DNA of 64,000 nucleotides from Motacilla alba alba. Taxonomy: Eukaryota > Chordata > Aves > Passeriformes > Motacillidae. The translations under genes were made by a program, and so were the position numbers. Position 1 is the stretch's first letter. Each line of letters begins with the position of its first letter. The DNA lies in contig NC_052017.1 in NCBI RefSeq assembly GCF_015832195.1, positions 105,244,429 through 105,308,428 of the forward strand. Direction: 5' to 3'. Of the stretch, positions 13,161-25,100 are shown one piece after another. The notes beneath the pieces were generated by a model that did not search any database, was not told where the DNA came from, and saw only the letters and a list, made by a program, of their open reading frames with translations.

Positions 13161-16100
13161 TCGTGCTAGAGGCGCTAGAATTTTTTGTTTTTTTCCTTCA
13201 CCGATTTATTAGGTTGGATTTCACCTGCCTTACTCTCACTGCCCTGAGGTCTTTCTGGAATTCATCGGAGTCAGCACTTTTCCTTTCTGTTCCAAGTGTC
13301 CCCACCTGACTTGCAAACTTTGTCACTTTGCTCTTAGCTTAATTTCCCTGAATTTTTCACACCCCTTCCAACTCCTGAAATTCAATATATTCATAAAAAA
13401 TGAATAATTACGCCTTTCCTTGTGGCACAGACCCAAGTGGCCATTTCTTGGCTTTAGTGCTTTTAAGCAGGCTCTCCTTAATATCCATATGGGCTCCTGA
13501 GCTCAGCTCAGTACAGCTAAAAGATCCACAGGCTGTCACGAGGCTTATACAGATGTGGATCCATTCTGCTGTCTAATTCCTCCAACCGTTCTTTGACCTC
13601 AGCATTCATGGAGTCAGAAGTTTTCTTCCCCGTGTTGCTGGCACGCGTTGCCCCATGTGTGGTCATGATCAATGGCATGTTTGGAGAGGGAGCAGTATTT
13701 CTGGGGTGTGTTTGTTGCTGTTGCACTCTGTTCAGAGTGACTACAGAATCGTTTAGGTTGGAAAAGGTCTCTGAGATCATCGAGTCCAACCTTTCACCGA
13801 ACACCATCTTGTCAACTGGACCAGGGCACTGAGTGCCACATCCAGTCTTTCCTTGAACAGCTCCAGGCGTGCTAACTCCACCACCTCCCTGGGCAGAATA
13901 TTCCAGTGTCTAATCACCCTTTCAGGGAAGAAATTCTTTCTCATGTCCAACCTAACCCTTCCCCAGTAGAGCTTAAGGTGATGTCGTCTGGTTCTGTCGC
14001 TGGTAGCCAGGAGAAGAGGCCAGCCCCCACCTGGCTGCAGCTTTTTTCAGGGAGTTGTAGGGAACAGTAAGGTCATCCCTGAGCTTCCTTTTCCCCAGGA
14101 TAAATAAACAGCTGCTCCTTATAGAACTTGTGCTCCAGACCCTTCTTCAGCTCTGCTGCCCTTCTCTAGACATGCTCCAGCACCTCAGTGTCCTTCCTGA
14201 ATTGAGAGGCCTGGAATTGGACACAGCACTCAAGGTGCGGCCTCACCATTGCAGACTACAGGGGGACAGTCACTGCCCTGGTCCTGCTGGCCACACTACT
14301 GCTGATACAGGCAGGATGCCATTGGTTTCTTGGCCACCTGGGCACACGCTGGCTTTTATTCAGCTGCTGTCATCCAGCATCTCCAGGTCCTTTTCCACTG
14401 GGCCACTTTCCAGATATTTCTTCTTGTAAACCATTATCTTTGAGGGCCACTTGAAATACCCTATCAGGAGACACTGTATCATGGTGTGGATGTGATATAA
14501 CTACATAGAAACTGGTTGTTGAGAGCTCACTTGAAAGATTCATATTTTCCAGTGTGAATTTATTTCTCTGTGTTTTCTTGTTATCTAAAATAGTTTGAAT
14601 TCCAGTGTGTCTCTGAATCATTTGTGACCAGCATTTCAATGACAGTTTCCCATGTGAGAAACGTGTCCATGCAATCTTCTCATCTTGCAGAGATTGAGTG
14701 TTGCCTTCTTTTTCTATCTCTGTAATACTAAAAATAGTTAAACTAAGTATTTATCATTTTAGTAAGGCCGTGGACTTGCTTGCAGTTTATAATCTCGATA
14801 CATGTATTTCCTGCCTGAGCAGGACTGGCAGCATGGCTGATATTACAGAAAAATGTCCCTGTCACCTGAGCCCTGATCCGTGGGCCTAGTGCTGCTGGAC
14901 ATACAACAAGTACCAATAAGGCATTTGCCTGACTTTTTTTCCAAGCTAGGTAAAGTTTGTAATAGCATGGCTCTTTTTTTCTTTCTTTTTTTTTCTTTCT
15001 TTTTTTTTTTTTTGGGTTATCTTGTTCCAGCTCAATACGTGTCATATTCAATACGTGTCATATCTCTAGCAGGTTTTGTACTCGTATATGTGAAGCTGGG
15101 CTAAAGGAATTCTCAGTTGCTAGGGCATGTTCACTGAAACTCCTTAGGTAAAATCTATTGAAAATCTCTATGAAAATCTATTACTATTAAACTATTCCTA
15201 TTAATAACATGTTCTGACAGGATCAGGCTTCTGGGTCATTGAGTTACATCTCTTCCCAGTCCCCAAGCTGAGGTCCTTTTTGTTTTAAACAATGCCCTGA
15301 TATCTTAGATATTTTACTAGTACATGACTTAGGAAAATATAAAAGAATCAAAACCAAGATAAAGGTTTATAAAGGTTTTTACTGATTTAACTTGCCCAGT
15401 AGTTCAGAATATGCCTGCAAGACTGTTGCAGTACCATGCAATCTGGCAACTCAAAGTAAACTTGGAATTCAGGTTGTCTCAGTGTGAACTGTCAGATCTG
15501 CAGAAGAAAAAAATTGTGTCTAGTAAAAAAAAATTAAAATGTGTGGCTTATAGAAGAGGAAGCAGGTGAAGGTTATGACTTTGAAAGAGTTATATATGTT
15601 CAAAACTTTTTTGTAGGTTTTTGCTGTTCGATCGGGTGGAGCTACAGGAGTTGTTGTTAAAGGTTTGGAGGATAGAAATCCTATTTCCTTCAGGTAAGAT
15701 GCCTTTATCTTGGGATAGAATGATGTAACCTTCAAATTATGTGGTGGTTGGTCCTGACCACTGTAATTCAGGCCTAAAACTGGCAAGTAATTGTAATCAT
15801 ATTTTGACTTGTTCTTAGATATAATCTTGCAATTAAGAGGGTATGCTTTTCCCTCCCTATAGTCTTCTGGGGGGAAAGGTAATTAGAGTGTGACTTCTTT
15901 TGTTTAAACAACAGCCTTTTATTACAACATGCTATATATATGAGAGAGTGATTCCTACAGCAGCAATGACATATACAAGGATACAGTTTAGCAAGTGATG
16001 TCTGTGATTCAAGAACAATGTCCAAACCTAGATGTAGGTTTTTCGTGTCCTGTTCCTTGTTTTGTCTGAATTGGCTTCTTCTATGTCTTCCATTTCTTGT

Positions 16101-19100
16101 GAAAACATTTTTGCAGAATTTGACAACAGTAAACTATTTTTTATATGTCTCTGTTAAGAGTGATGGCTCTTTGTACTCTGCTGTGCATATGTAAGGAAGT
16201 ATTCCTTTATTCTGTATCAATCCAAATATGGATGAAGCAATTTGTAATCAAAATGTGTTTACTGTGATCTCTTGGATATTTGCATAGGGCCTGTCCTGAA
16301 ATTTGCTGGGTTTATTTTACTTTTTTATTTTATTACATTTGTCCATCCTGAAAGGAGATGAAAATATTTAGTAAACTTCATGCTGTTCCAACTATTTTCA
16401 TACTTGACTGTCTCTCTCTTTGGCCTGACTTAATAGCATATGCTGGAGGAACTATATATACTTTATTCATGCCAATTGTGCTGATGCTTGTTTGGTAAGA
16501 GTACTTTTAAAATTTATTTTAATGATGTGAAAACAGCCTCACTCTCTTTTTAACATCAGAAGTTCTTCCAGAGGCTGTGTCCTAGTGGGAAAGGAAGGAG
16601 GCTTGTGTCAACTAGCAGTAGTTCTGGAAGTAACAGAGCAGATTGCAGGATGCTGGTGTCTAGAACTGAGGATGCGGGTTTGGAGAGTCCCACAGTCTTC
16701 CAGTTCCACATCACAGGCCAACAGAGCTGAGCATTTGCAGTGATTCCAGGTGCTAATTTGTGTGAGCTTAGCCATGATTTTTGTAATTGGTTTGTTCAGG
16801 ACTCCTGAAGAGTGAGCTGCCATTTTCTGTCAGTCTGGGTTTTGAATATATTAGTCAGGCAAGAGTAATAATCAGTATTCAACAGCATTTGCATTACACT
16901 TTTCCTCCATCGTTGTCTTTTTTAGGGTATATTCTTTAAGAAACTATTTTAGATTACATTTCCATAACTTCTGTTTCTTTCTGTATAGGATGGAGGACAA
17001 AGGAGAAGTGAAGTGCATCAAATTTTCCTTGGGGAACAAGATCCTGGCTGTGCAGAGAACTTTGAAAAGTGTGGTAAGAAGTGTACACCCTGCAGCTAGG
17101 GAATAGGAGCTGGAAATCCTCTACTTCCAGAGTAAAATTCTTTGAGACAAATATTCAAGAAGTCTGTTGGCTAAGAACAGCTGTAGTGAAAATTCCTCCA
17201 TCATTCTGAGAGGCTAGTCAGGCACCAATGTTGTCTATCATCATTTAAACAAAAAGTGTAAGGGGGAACCAACTCTGGCAAGGGTGGGGTGGAAGAGAAG
17301 TTTTTCTTCTGTATATATTTTGCATGTAAGACAATTTGGACAATTTGATAAACTAATATCTATTCTTTGCTATCTATGTATTTATCTTGTCTGTGCTTTG
17401 TAATTGCTAATCCACTTGACGGGTGTTTTGCAGGATTTTTTGAATTTTATTCCAGATAGCCCTCAGCTAGAATATACACAGGAATGTAAGGTGAGTTAAA
17501 TGTCCCAAGCTTATATGCTTCAGTGAAACTCTGATGTTAGTTAGGCTGGTGACTACAAGAGAACTAACTGAGGTACCTTTCAAAACACTAACATCAAGGA
17601 AATGGGAGATGTAAGCACTACTGTCTCTTGAAATTGAGTGAACAAACGGGTATTAACAATACCAGAAAAAAACTTCCCTGTCTTGTGAATGTAATTATTT
17701 CCTAGGGGGATCAGAAATGCTGTGGGGGCCACAAATGTCAGGGTTTGGTAAGGAGAAGAGACAAAGTGCTGATGATACAGAAACAGTGGACAGTGATTGT
17801 ATTAGTGCCAGATATGTTAATGTGGATGTTCTTTCCTAATATCACTAATCAGTAATAGTAAGCTATTACTGGTTTTCCTATTATGTTTGCTGGTTTTTAA
17901 TAATCCTTCTATTTTTTTATGATTATTTACCAGAAACAAATACTATTGTCATTGCTTGATATTTTCCAACTTTTAACTGAAACAAATTATATTTTTGGGT
18001 AATAGAATGCTAAAGTAAATTTTTAGACATCTGATTTACACAGATCCTTTTATGTCTGTAGTCTTTTAAGCTAAAACACTGTCTGCTTCATTATTTAGGA
18101 TTATGAGTTTAAGTAGACCATTCTAGCAAAACCTTTATGGTAATGAAACTTCTGAGCGTAACAGGAGTAGATTCTGAGTGAAGTCATGGCAAATTTTTCC
18201 ATTTAGTTTTTAGTTTCTCTCAACATCTCTTCCTGCTTTTCATGTCAGGAACTGGTTGAATTGGGAGTAGAATTTGAAGCAGAGGAACTTAGTTTTATCT
18301 AGGCTGAAAATAAAATTTGATTGTATAATAAAGTTGTAAATCTTACATGCTGCCAAAAATCTGGGTCATACAGTAATTGTGTACATGTGTACTTTGGGAA
18401 TGCTTTATAAAAGCAACTGATGCATGCTGGGTGTCTGGTTGGCCAAAAGTATTAATTCCAGAGATTGGATATCTAAATTTTCTTTGGTCTTATGTTCTTC
18501 ATTTAGTAATATTAGCTTACCTGAACAGGTAATTTTTCCAAGTAAATGAGTGTTTGTTTGCTTGTTTGTTAAAAGACAAAGAATGCCAATATTCTAGGAT
18601 TCTGCTGGACAAGTTCTACAGAAATTGTCTTCATCACAGATCAAGGAATTGAATTTTACCAGGTAATACAAATAACTCCCATAGCACATGTTTAGAGATG
18701 GGAAAATGTAAATTTGTAACAGCATATTAGAATTCTTTTCTTGTCTCTGTAACTGAGAAAGTGTACTGCTAAAAAAACCAATTTCTGCTATTTGGTTTGC
18801 AGATTACAATTTAAATTTTTTTAAGAAGAATACATTTTTAGGACAGGGCAAATTTATTATTTACAGGTTTTAAGACTTTGTATAAAGGAGTGCTCAACCA
18901 AGCCTTGGGAACTCTAAATTGAGAGATGCTCTTTGCTTGTATGGAAATGAGTATTTAAATATAATGTGAAATACCACTTCATGAAAAACAAATCAGCATT
19001 GGGGAGGATGTGTAAATGCTTAAATGGTGGCAAAGAACTAATAATTGACCAGCTAGTACCCTTCTGCAACTCGCAGCTTTCTCCTGTGTTGACCTCATTG

Positions 19101-22100
19101 AGTCCCTTTATGTAACATGTAATTTCCTTTGCATGTGTTTTTAAAGATGTCTGATGAATAAATAACTCTTTCTGACATTCATGATGAAGGATATTTAAAC
19201 ACTTCCTAAAAAAACAGTTGTGCGCTTCCCACTAATTTCAGTCCTGGAGCTAAGACACAATGTTTCTCATAATTACTGTTACTAATAACTAGTACTAAAA
19301 AAAGTAACTGAAAATGCAGCATTATTTCATGCTGATTGAGGGGGAAAATACATATTTAGCACCTGAAAGGGTTATGAATGCCAACCCTGCAGGTAAAAGG
19401 ACTAAATCAAATAAGTGTCTTTTTAAAGAGAGGATATTTAAGCCCTTGAAATTAAGAGAATTGATTTATATACTTAGTTGTCAAAATATAAAAGATTAAG
19501 GAGGCTGGGGAGTGAGGCAGCAAGAATATTGTAAGAAGAACTTTTTAATAAGACTTCACTTGTTGTATCAAGCAGGTGTTTTCCCCACTGTGCACGGAAC
19601 TTTTACCCAGATCTGGATGAGTAGGAAGACACATCACCTTTAAGCTCATTAGTACTTGATGTGTGTTCTTTCCTTAGCTACAGTAAAGTGGGGCCTCAGC
19701 TGTAATTGTCAGGTTTCTGTCTTTTGATTCTAGCACAGTAAACATCTTTACACTTATCTGTTTCTTGCTTAACATTCCTTGCTCCTGTGCATTAATTACC
19801 ATTTATGCTGTTGGAATCCTGATGGTAATATAATGCTAATATTCTGTGTTTCCAGGTATTGCCAGAGAAACGAAGTTTAAAGCTTCTGAAGAATCAGAGT
19901 ATTAATGTCAATTGGTACATGTATTGTCCAGAGAGCTCTGTTATCCTTCTTTCAACCACTGTCCTTGGCAATGTCCTGCAGCCATTCTATTTCAAGGTAA
20001 AGGGAAATGTTCAAAACTTATCATTTTCATTTTTTCCTAAACTGCTTCTTCATCCAAATATTCTATTGGTTGAATTTCTTCCAAAAGGTATATGTGTTCA
20101 CATCTTTGTATGACAATAAGCAAATCTATAAGGTAGCTCCTAGGTGATGGCTTAAAATTAGGCAATTCACTCTTTCTTACATGCTCTTTGGAAAGATGTG
20201 TGTCCAGACAAGACTGGACAGCTGACCTCAAGAAAGGAAAGAAAACACTGGTGGTGACTAAATATTTTCCAACTTAAATGTCTTTAAAGAATTTTTTTCA
20301 CTTAAATAGTTATTTATGATTTACTTTTAATATGAACATTTCCTCTCTGTAATATGATAAATAATAAGGGCCTTTCTCTTGTGATTATAATTATAACCTC
20401 CCAGATATGTCTGGATGAAAAGAGATAAAGAAAAAAGGGAGCACTTAAGAATCAACTGTTGTCCCAAGCCAGAGAGGGCTTTGCCTACAGTAGTTATTTC
20501 TTTTGGTGTTCTTTGCTGTGGGCAACACTTACTGTTACTGGGAAAATATTTCTCTTTTTGTCTTGGAAAAAGTGTGTTGTGAAAACCAGAATCTGTTTTC
20601 AGTTAATGAGGCAGTCAGGTGATTTTAAAAATTAGGAAACGAGCTATGGCATTTGTCTTGCTCCTGTCAGTGGATTAGGAGGATTTCTGTGACAGTCTAA
20701 GGGGAGAGATTAAAAAGCATCTTATTCACGTGAGTTTCCTGCTTTGTGTTAATCTTGTGTAGGGTCTGTACTGCATCCTGAAATGATGTTCCCTTAGGTG
20801 GCTGGGAGGAACCTACTAGCCTTTCACAGTTTTAACAACTTAGGTTATGGTTCCCCCTCCTTCACATTTTGTGTCAAGTTGTAGGTTGAAGCTGAATAAT
20901 CTTTATCTTGTGTTCAGAAGGTCATATTTAAAGATCCCCTGAGAAAGGTCCTGTGCTAAAGTAATACTTGAAAATAGAGATCTAGCAAAGGAAATAGTTC
21001 TGTAGTATTCACACTTCACTCTCAAGAATGGATCAGTAAGAACAGGAAGTTAATTTCAGTAGAAGCTTTGGAAACTGAAAACTTGCTTAAGTATAAATTC
21101 CATAGAAAAGAGGAAGAGGAGAGCGGAAGCCTTGGGCAGGAGGAGGATGTGCTCTAAGTAGAAGGCAAGAACTAAAGGAGACTGTGACTGGTAGGAGGTA
21201 GTGATATTTTCTCCTTCCCAGGAAGCAGTTATTTGAGAGTTGGAGCAAATACTTTTCTGGAAGAGGGAAAGTAAGTGAAGAGAACTGCTGTTTGAGATCT
21301 CTAGACCAATTGTACATGGTATTTGCATACAAATTTGTCTTGACTGAATTGAAATAGAAATATGTTTGTAGCTGAAATCTTAAAATCAAGACGATAAAGC
21401 TTCAGAGGTGTGTGTTAAGAATCACTTGGGGTTTTTTCTAGGAAAGAAAGCACAAAACCCTTTATTTGGGACTATGACCGCCCTCCGCCTCGTGGGGGCG
21501 CTGGTGATACAGCCTTTGGGCAAAGGCGGCTCATCCCTCTCTGGTTCAGGTCGTGACAGTTCTTGTTTTGCCTTTTAACAGAGCGGGACCATGTCAAAAC
21601 TATCAAAATTTGAAATTGAGTTGCCTGCAGCACCCAAGTCATCCAAGCTCAGCCTTTCTGAAAGAGATATTGCTATGGCTACAATGTACGTATCTCACAC
21701 CTCAGGTCTTTCTTGGGAAGGTTCTTTCTGCTTTCTTGGCAGTTTGGGAATGCCTGAAGAAGGGAAGGACACTTCAATGGTTGCACTTGTTCTTGTTTTA
21801 GCAGTGCTGTTGCTGTAAAGCACTTCAGTTACTACCTTGAACAAAGCATCTAAACAACCCTCTTGGGGCAAGGTGGGGAGGGGAAGCAAATGGAGAAGTC
21901 TTACATGACATTGTTCTGGATTACCACAGAAGTTTGGAGAATGTTTCATTTCTTGGTTGGTATTTTGGTAGAGGAATCGTTCACAGGTGCCAAACTTCAT
22001 AAATCACAATGCATGGTCTATACTCAAGCAAGTACTGTTTAATCTTTCACTTTTAATTAAATGATTACCTGACTTAGAGTCAAACATTTTATCCAGAAGA

Positions 22101-25100
22101 AGGGATGGGATTACCTAAGAGACTGATAGAGCTCTGATTTGAAAATAATGCTTTAATCCTGTTGTCTTGTTAGATATGGGCAGCTTTACGTTCTCTATTT
22201 GAGGCATCACTCAAGGACTTCCAACAGTACAGGAGCAGAAGTAGTGCTCTATCACTTACCCAGGTAAGAGCAGAATGAAGAACCTTAGTGGCTGTTCACA
22301 TCTGTGTTAGTGTTGTGGTTTAACGCCAGCTGGCAGCTAAGTACCACCAGCTGCTCCCCCAAACTCCTGGTGGGAGGGGCAGGAAAATCAGAAAAAGGTA
22401 AAACTCATAGGTTGAGATAAAACCAGTTTAATATGTGAAATAAAGTTAAAAGTAATTGTAGTAGTAATGAAAAGTGCATGGAGGAGGGAATAAAACCCAT
22501 GAAAAGCAAGTGACTCAGTAACAATTACCGCCCAGCCTGTCCCAAGCACTGGTCTGTGCCTCCTGGCCAACTTCCTCCACTTCATATACCAAGCATGATG
22601 TCTTAGGGTATGGAGTATCCCTTTGGCCAGTTCAGGTCTGCTGTCCTGGCCCTGCTCCCTCCCAGCTTCTTGCTCACCTGCTCACTGGCAGAGCATGGGA
22701 AACCAAAAAGTCCTTGACTTAGAGTAAGCACTGTTTAGCAACAACTAAAACATCAATGTCTTATCAGTGTTATTCTCATACTAATTCCAAAATACAGCAC
22801 TGTTCCAGTTCCTAGGAATAAGCTGAGTCCCAGCAAAACCAGGACAAAAAGACATCTTATAGTGGCATGTTGACTGGTTCTCATTTCTCTTTGTTTCCAT
22901 AGAGAGGGCTCCTGTAAGAAGACACATATTTTAAAGCTGAACAGAACTGGGAAGTTTGCACTGAATGTAGTGGATAACTTGGTGGTAGTACATCATCAGG
23001 ATACTGAGGTCTGATTTATTTATATTATGTTGTGCCATAACTTTGAGAAGTTAGGGGCAGGTTTTAATAACCTAATAATTTAATTTAGAAATTATTTTTC
23101 TTTGGGCTTAGCTTGGCCAAAAGCCAGAGTACTTGCAGGAACAAAACCATAACACTGTAAGAGATTCAAATTTATCCTTTTATCCTGATGGGCTAACACA
23201 TAATCAGGGCTGCTGGTAATGCCTGCTTTCTTCTTACACTGTTTTTCCTTCTTTTCAGTTTCTTATGATGCTTTGCTGCTGCACTGTGTAGGCTTTTAAG
23301 GCATTATACAAAGAAGTAGAGTTAAATTGGACACTAAATTATCAATCCTGGGAAACTTACCACATCCCAAGCATTTGAATGATAATGTTTCTGTGACACA
23401 AACATACACTCCTTTAGTCTGAAGGCCCAGCTCTCTAAAAATTTGTATGAGCACAAATCTTCTTGTGCATCTGGCAGCACAGGTAAAACTTCTTGTCTGT
23501 AGTCCCAGCAGCAAGGCTTGGTCAGTGGTTGACCTGAAGTGCTACTCTGCTCTTAACTTGGGAAAAGGCTTGGACTTCTCATATTATCTCCTCTTGGACA
23601 ACTTCAAGATCTGGGGCATGTTACCTCCTTAGGAGGATTAGTTGATGTTTGTCGTATTTCATGTTAATTCTACACATTAGCATTTAACCCAGAGCACTTG
23701 CTCACCAGTGTTTTGGTCAAGCTATAAACATGACTACAGAAACCCAAAAAGCATTACTCACTTTGCCTTTGGGAGACACCAGTAATTTGAAGTTTCATTG
23801 GCATTGAAAGCAAAGCTGCTTTCCCTGGTGGTCCATACTGGGTTAGAAGTGTTAGTGACTTGAGCTGAACGAGACTGAATGGTAGAAGTATGAGGATATC
23901 AGCGGAAGATAGACAATTTTCCTCAGAGATTCTAGCATCCTTAACTATGCAGTGTCAAAGTCATGTATTGTGCAAGACAGATGGAGAGAGATTTTTTCTA
24001 GGGTATATAGTGGCAGTTCTAGGGGCAGTGGTTTTAGACCAAAGGGAGATTGATGGGATGCAAGGGATGCAGCTTTTTGCAGTGAGGGTGGTGAGACCAT
24101 GGAAGATGATGCCCCATTGCTGGTTCAGTGCCAGGTTGGATGGGGCCTTGAGCAGCCTGATCAGTGAAAAATGTCATCAACCCCAGTACATCCCTTCCAA
24201 CCCCAACCATTCTGTGATTCTAAGAGAGAATACAAGATGGAAATATGAAAAGCAGACCAAAGGATGTAAATGGGTGGTGATTCACATCCATCAATACTAA
24301 CTTCCTCTTTTTAATTGCAGACTTCAGTTATATTTGACATCAAGCTAAAAGGAGAATTTGATGGGTCCACAACCATCCATCAGTTTGTACTTCCACCTCG
24401 ATCAATACAACCCTATCAAATACCTGTAGCAGGTAGAATCACTATATAATGAATAACCTAACACTTAGCAAGAGTACTTAAATGTAACAGCTCACGTACA
24501 GGAGTGCTTCAGGTTACTAACACTTCAGTTATACGTATTTGAGAGGGTGAGGAAGGAAGAAGGTAAGAAGCAATTGAGCAGAAGTTGGTGTTCCAAATGT
24601 GCGTGCCAACTACAGAAGAGTTGCTGTTTAAGGTGCACATTTCCTATAGTACTTTGCTTTTACACTTGAAAAGTGTTGGGTGCGGGGAGTTTTTTCGCCA
24701 TGGCTCTCCAAGCTTGTGGGTACTCAAAAGCACTTCATGCTTTTCTGGCTTAAGTCAGGACTCTGTGACTTACGAAGTTAGAGGCTGAAAGACAATACAA
24801 GCTCAGAATCAAGTTTGGGACCAGTTTAGAAGTAATGCTGCAATCAGTGTTAGGACTCCAATGCTTAGATTCTTCTTGGATTACCTTTCTGTTCTCCAGT
24901 CCTAGAAGTGTGACAGGTAGTTACCCTCGAGCTGGGAGTATAGAAATAGCCTGAGCATAGTTTCACTAGCAGGTGATAGAGCAGTGAGGTTCTCTTTGTA
25001 GAAGAGAAAGATGCTTCTATACAAAAAGATTGCACATTAAAAACTCTAACATTTGATACCAAGTATGATAAATCTGCAGATGTAGATGTGTATTAAACAA

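Larger units (their letters stand above)
12990..15616. other. RMC1 intron 1
   Basis: The intron holds the end of the CpG island, a CR1 element (13746-14415), a T-rich tract (14971-15013) and a 16-bp tandem pair (15032-15063). Between 13517 and 13737 the minus strand carries a short open frame directly behind the CR1 3' end; see findings. I recognise nothing else. Confidence 0.6.

Noticed and set aside
23890..24300. 136-codon + strand open frame between RMC1 exons 9 and 10
   Set aside because: Its second half is translated CR1 3' end; the rest has no recognisable motif or splice partner.
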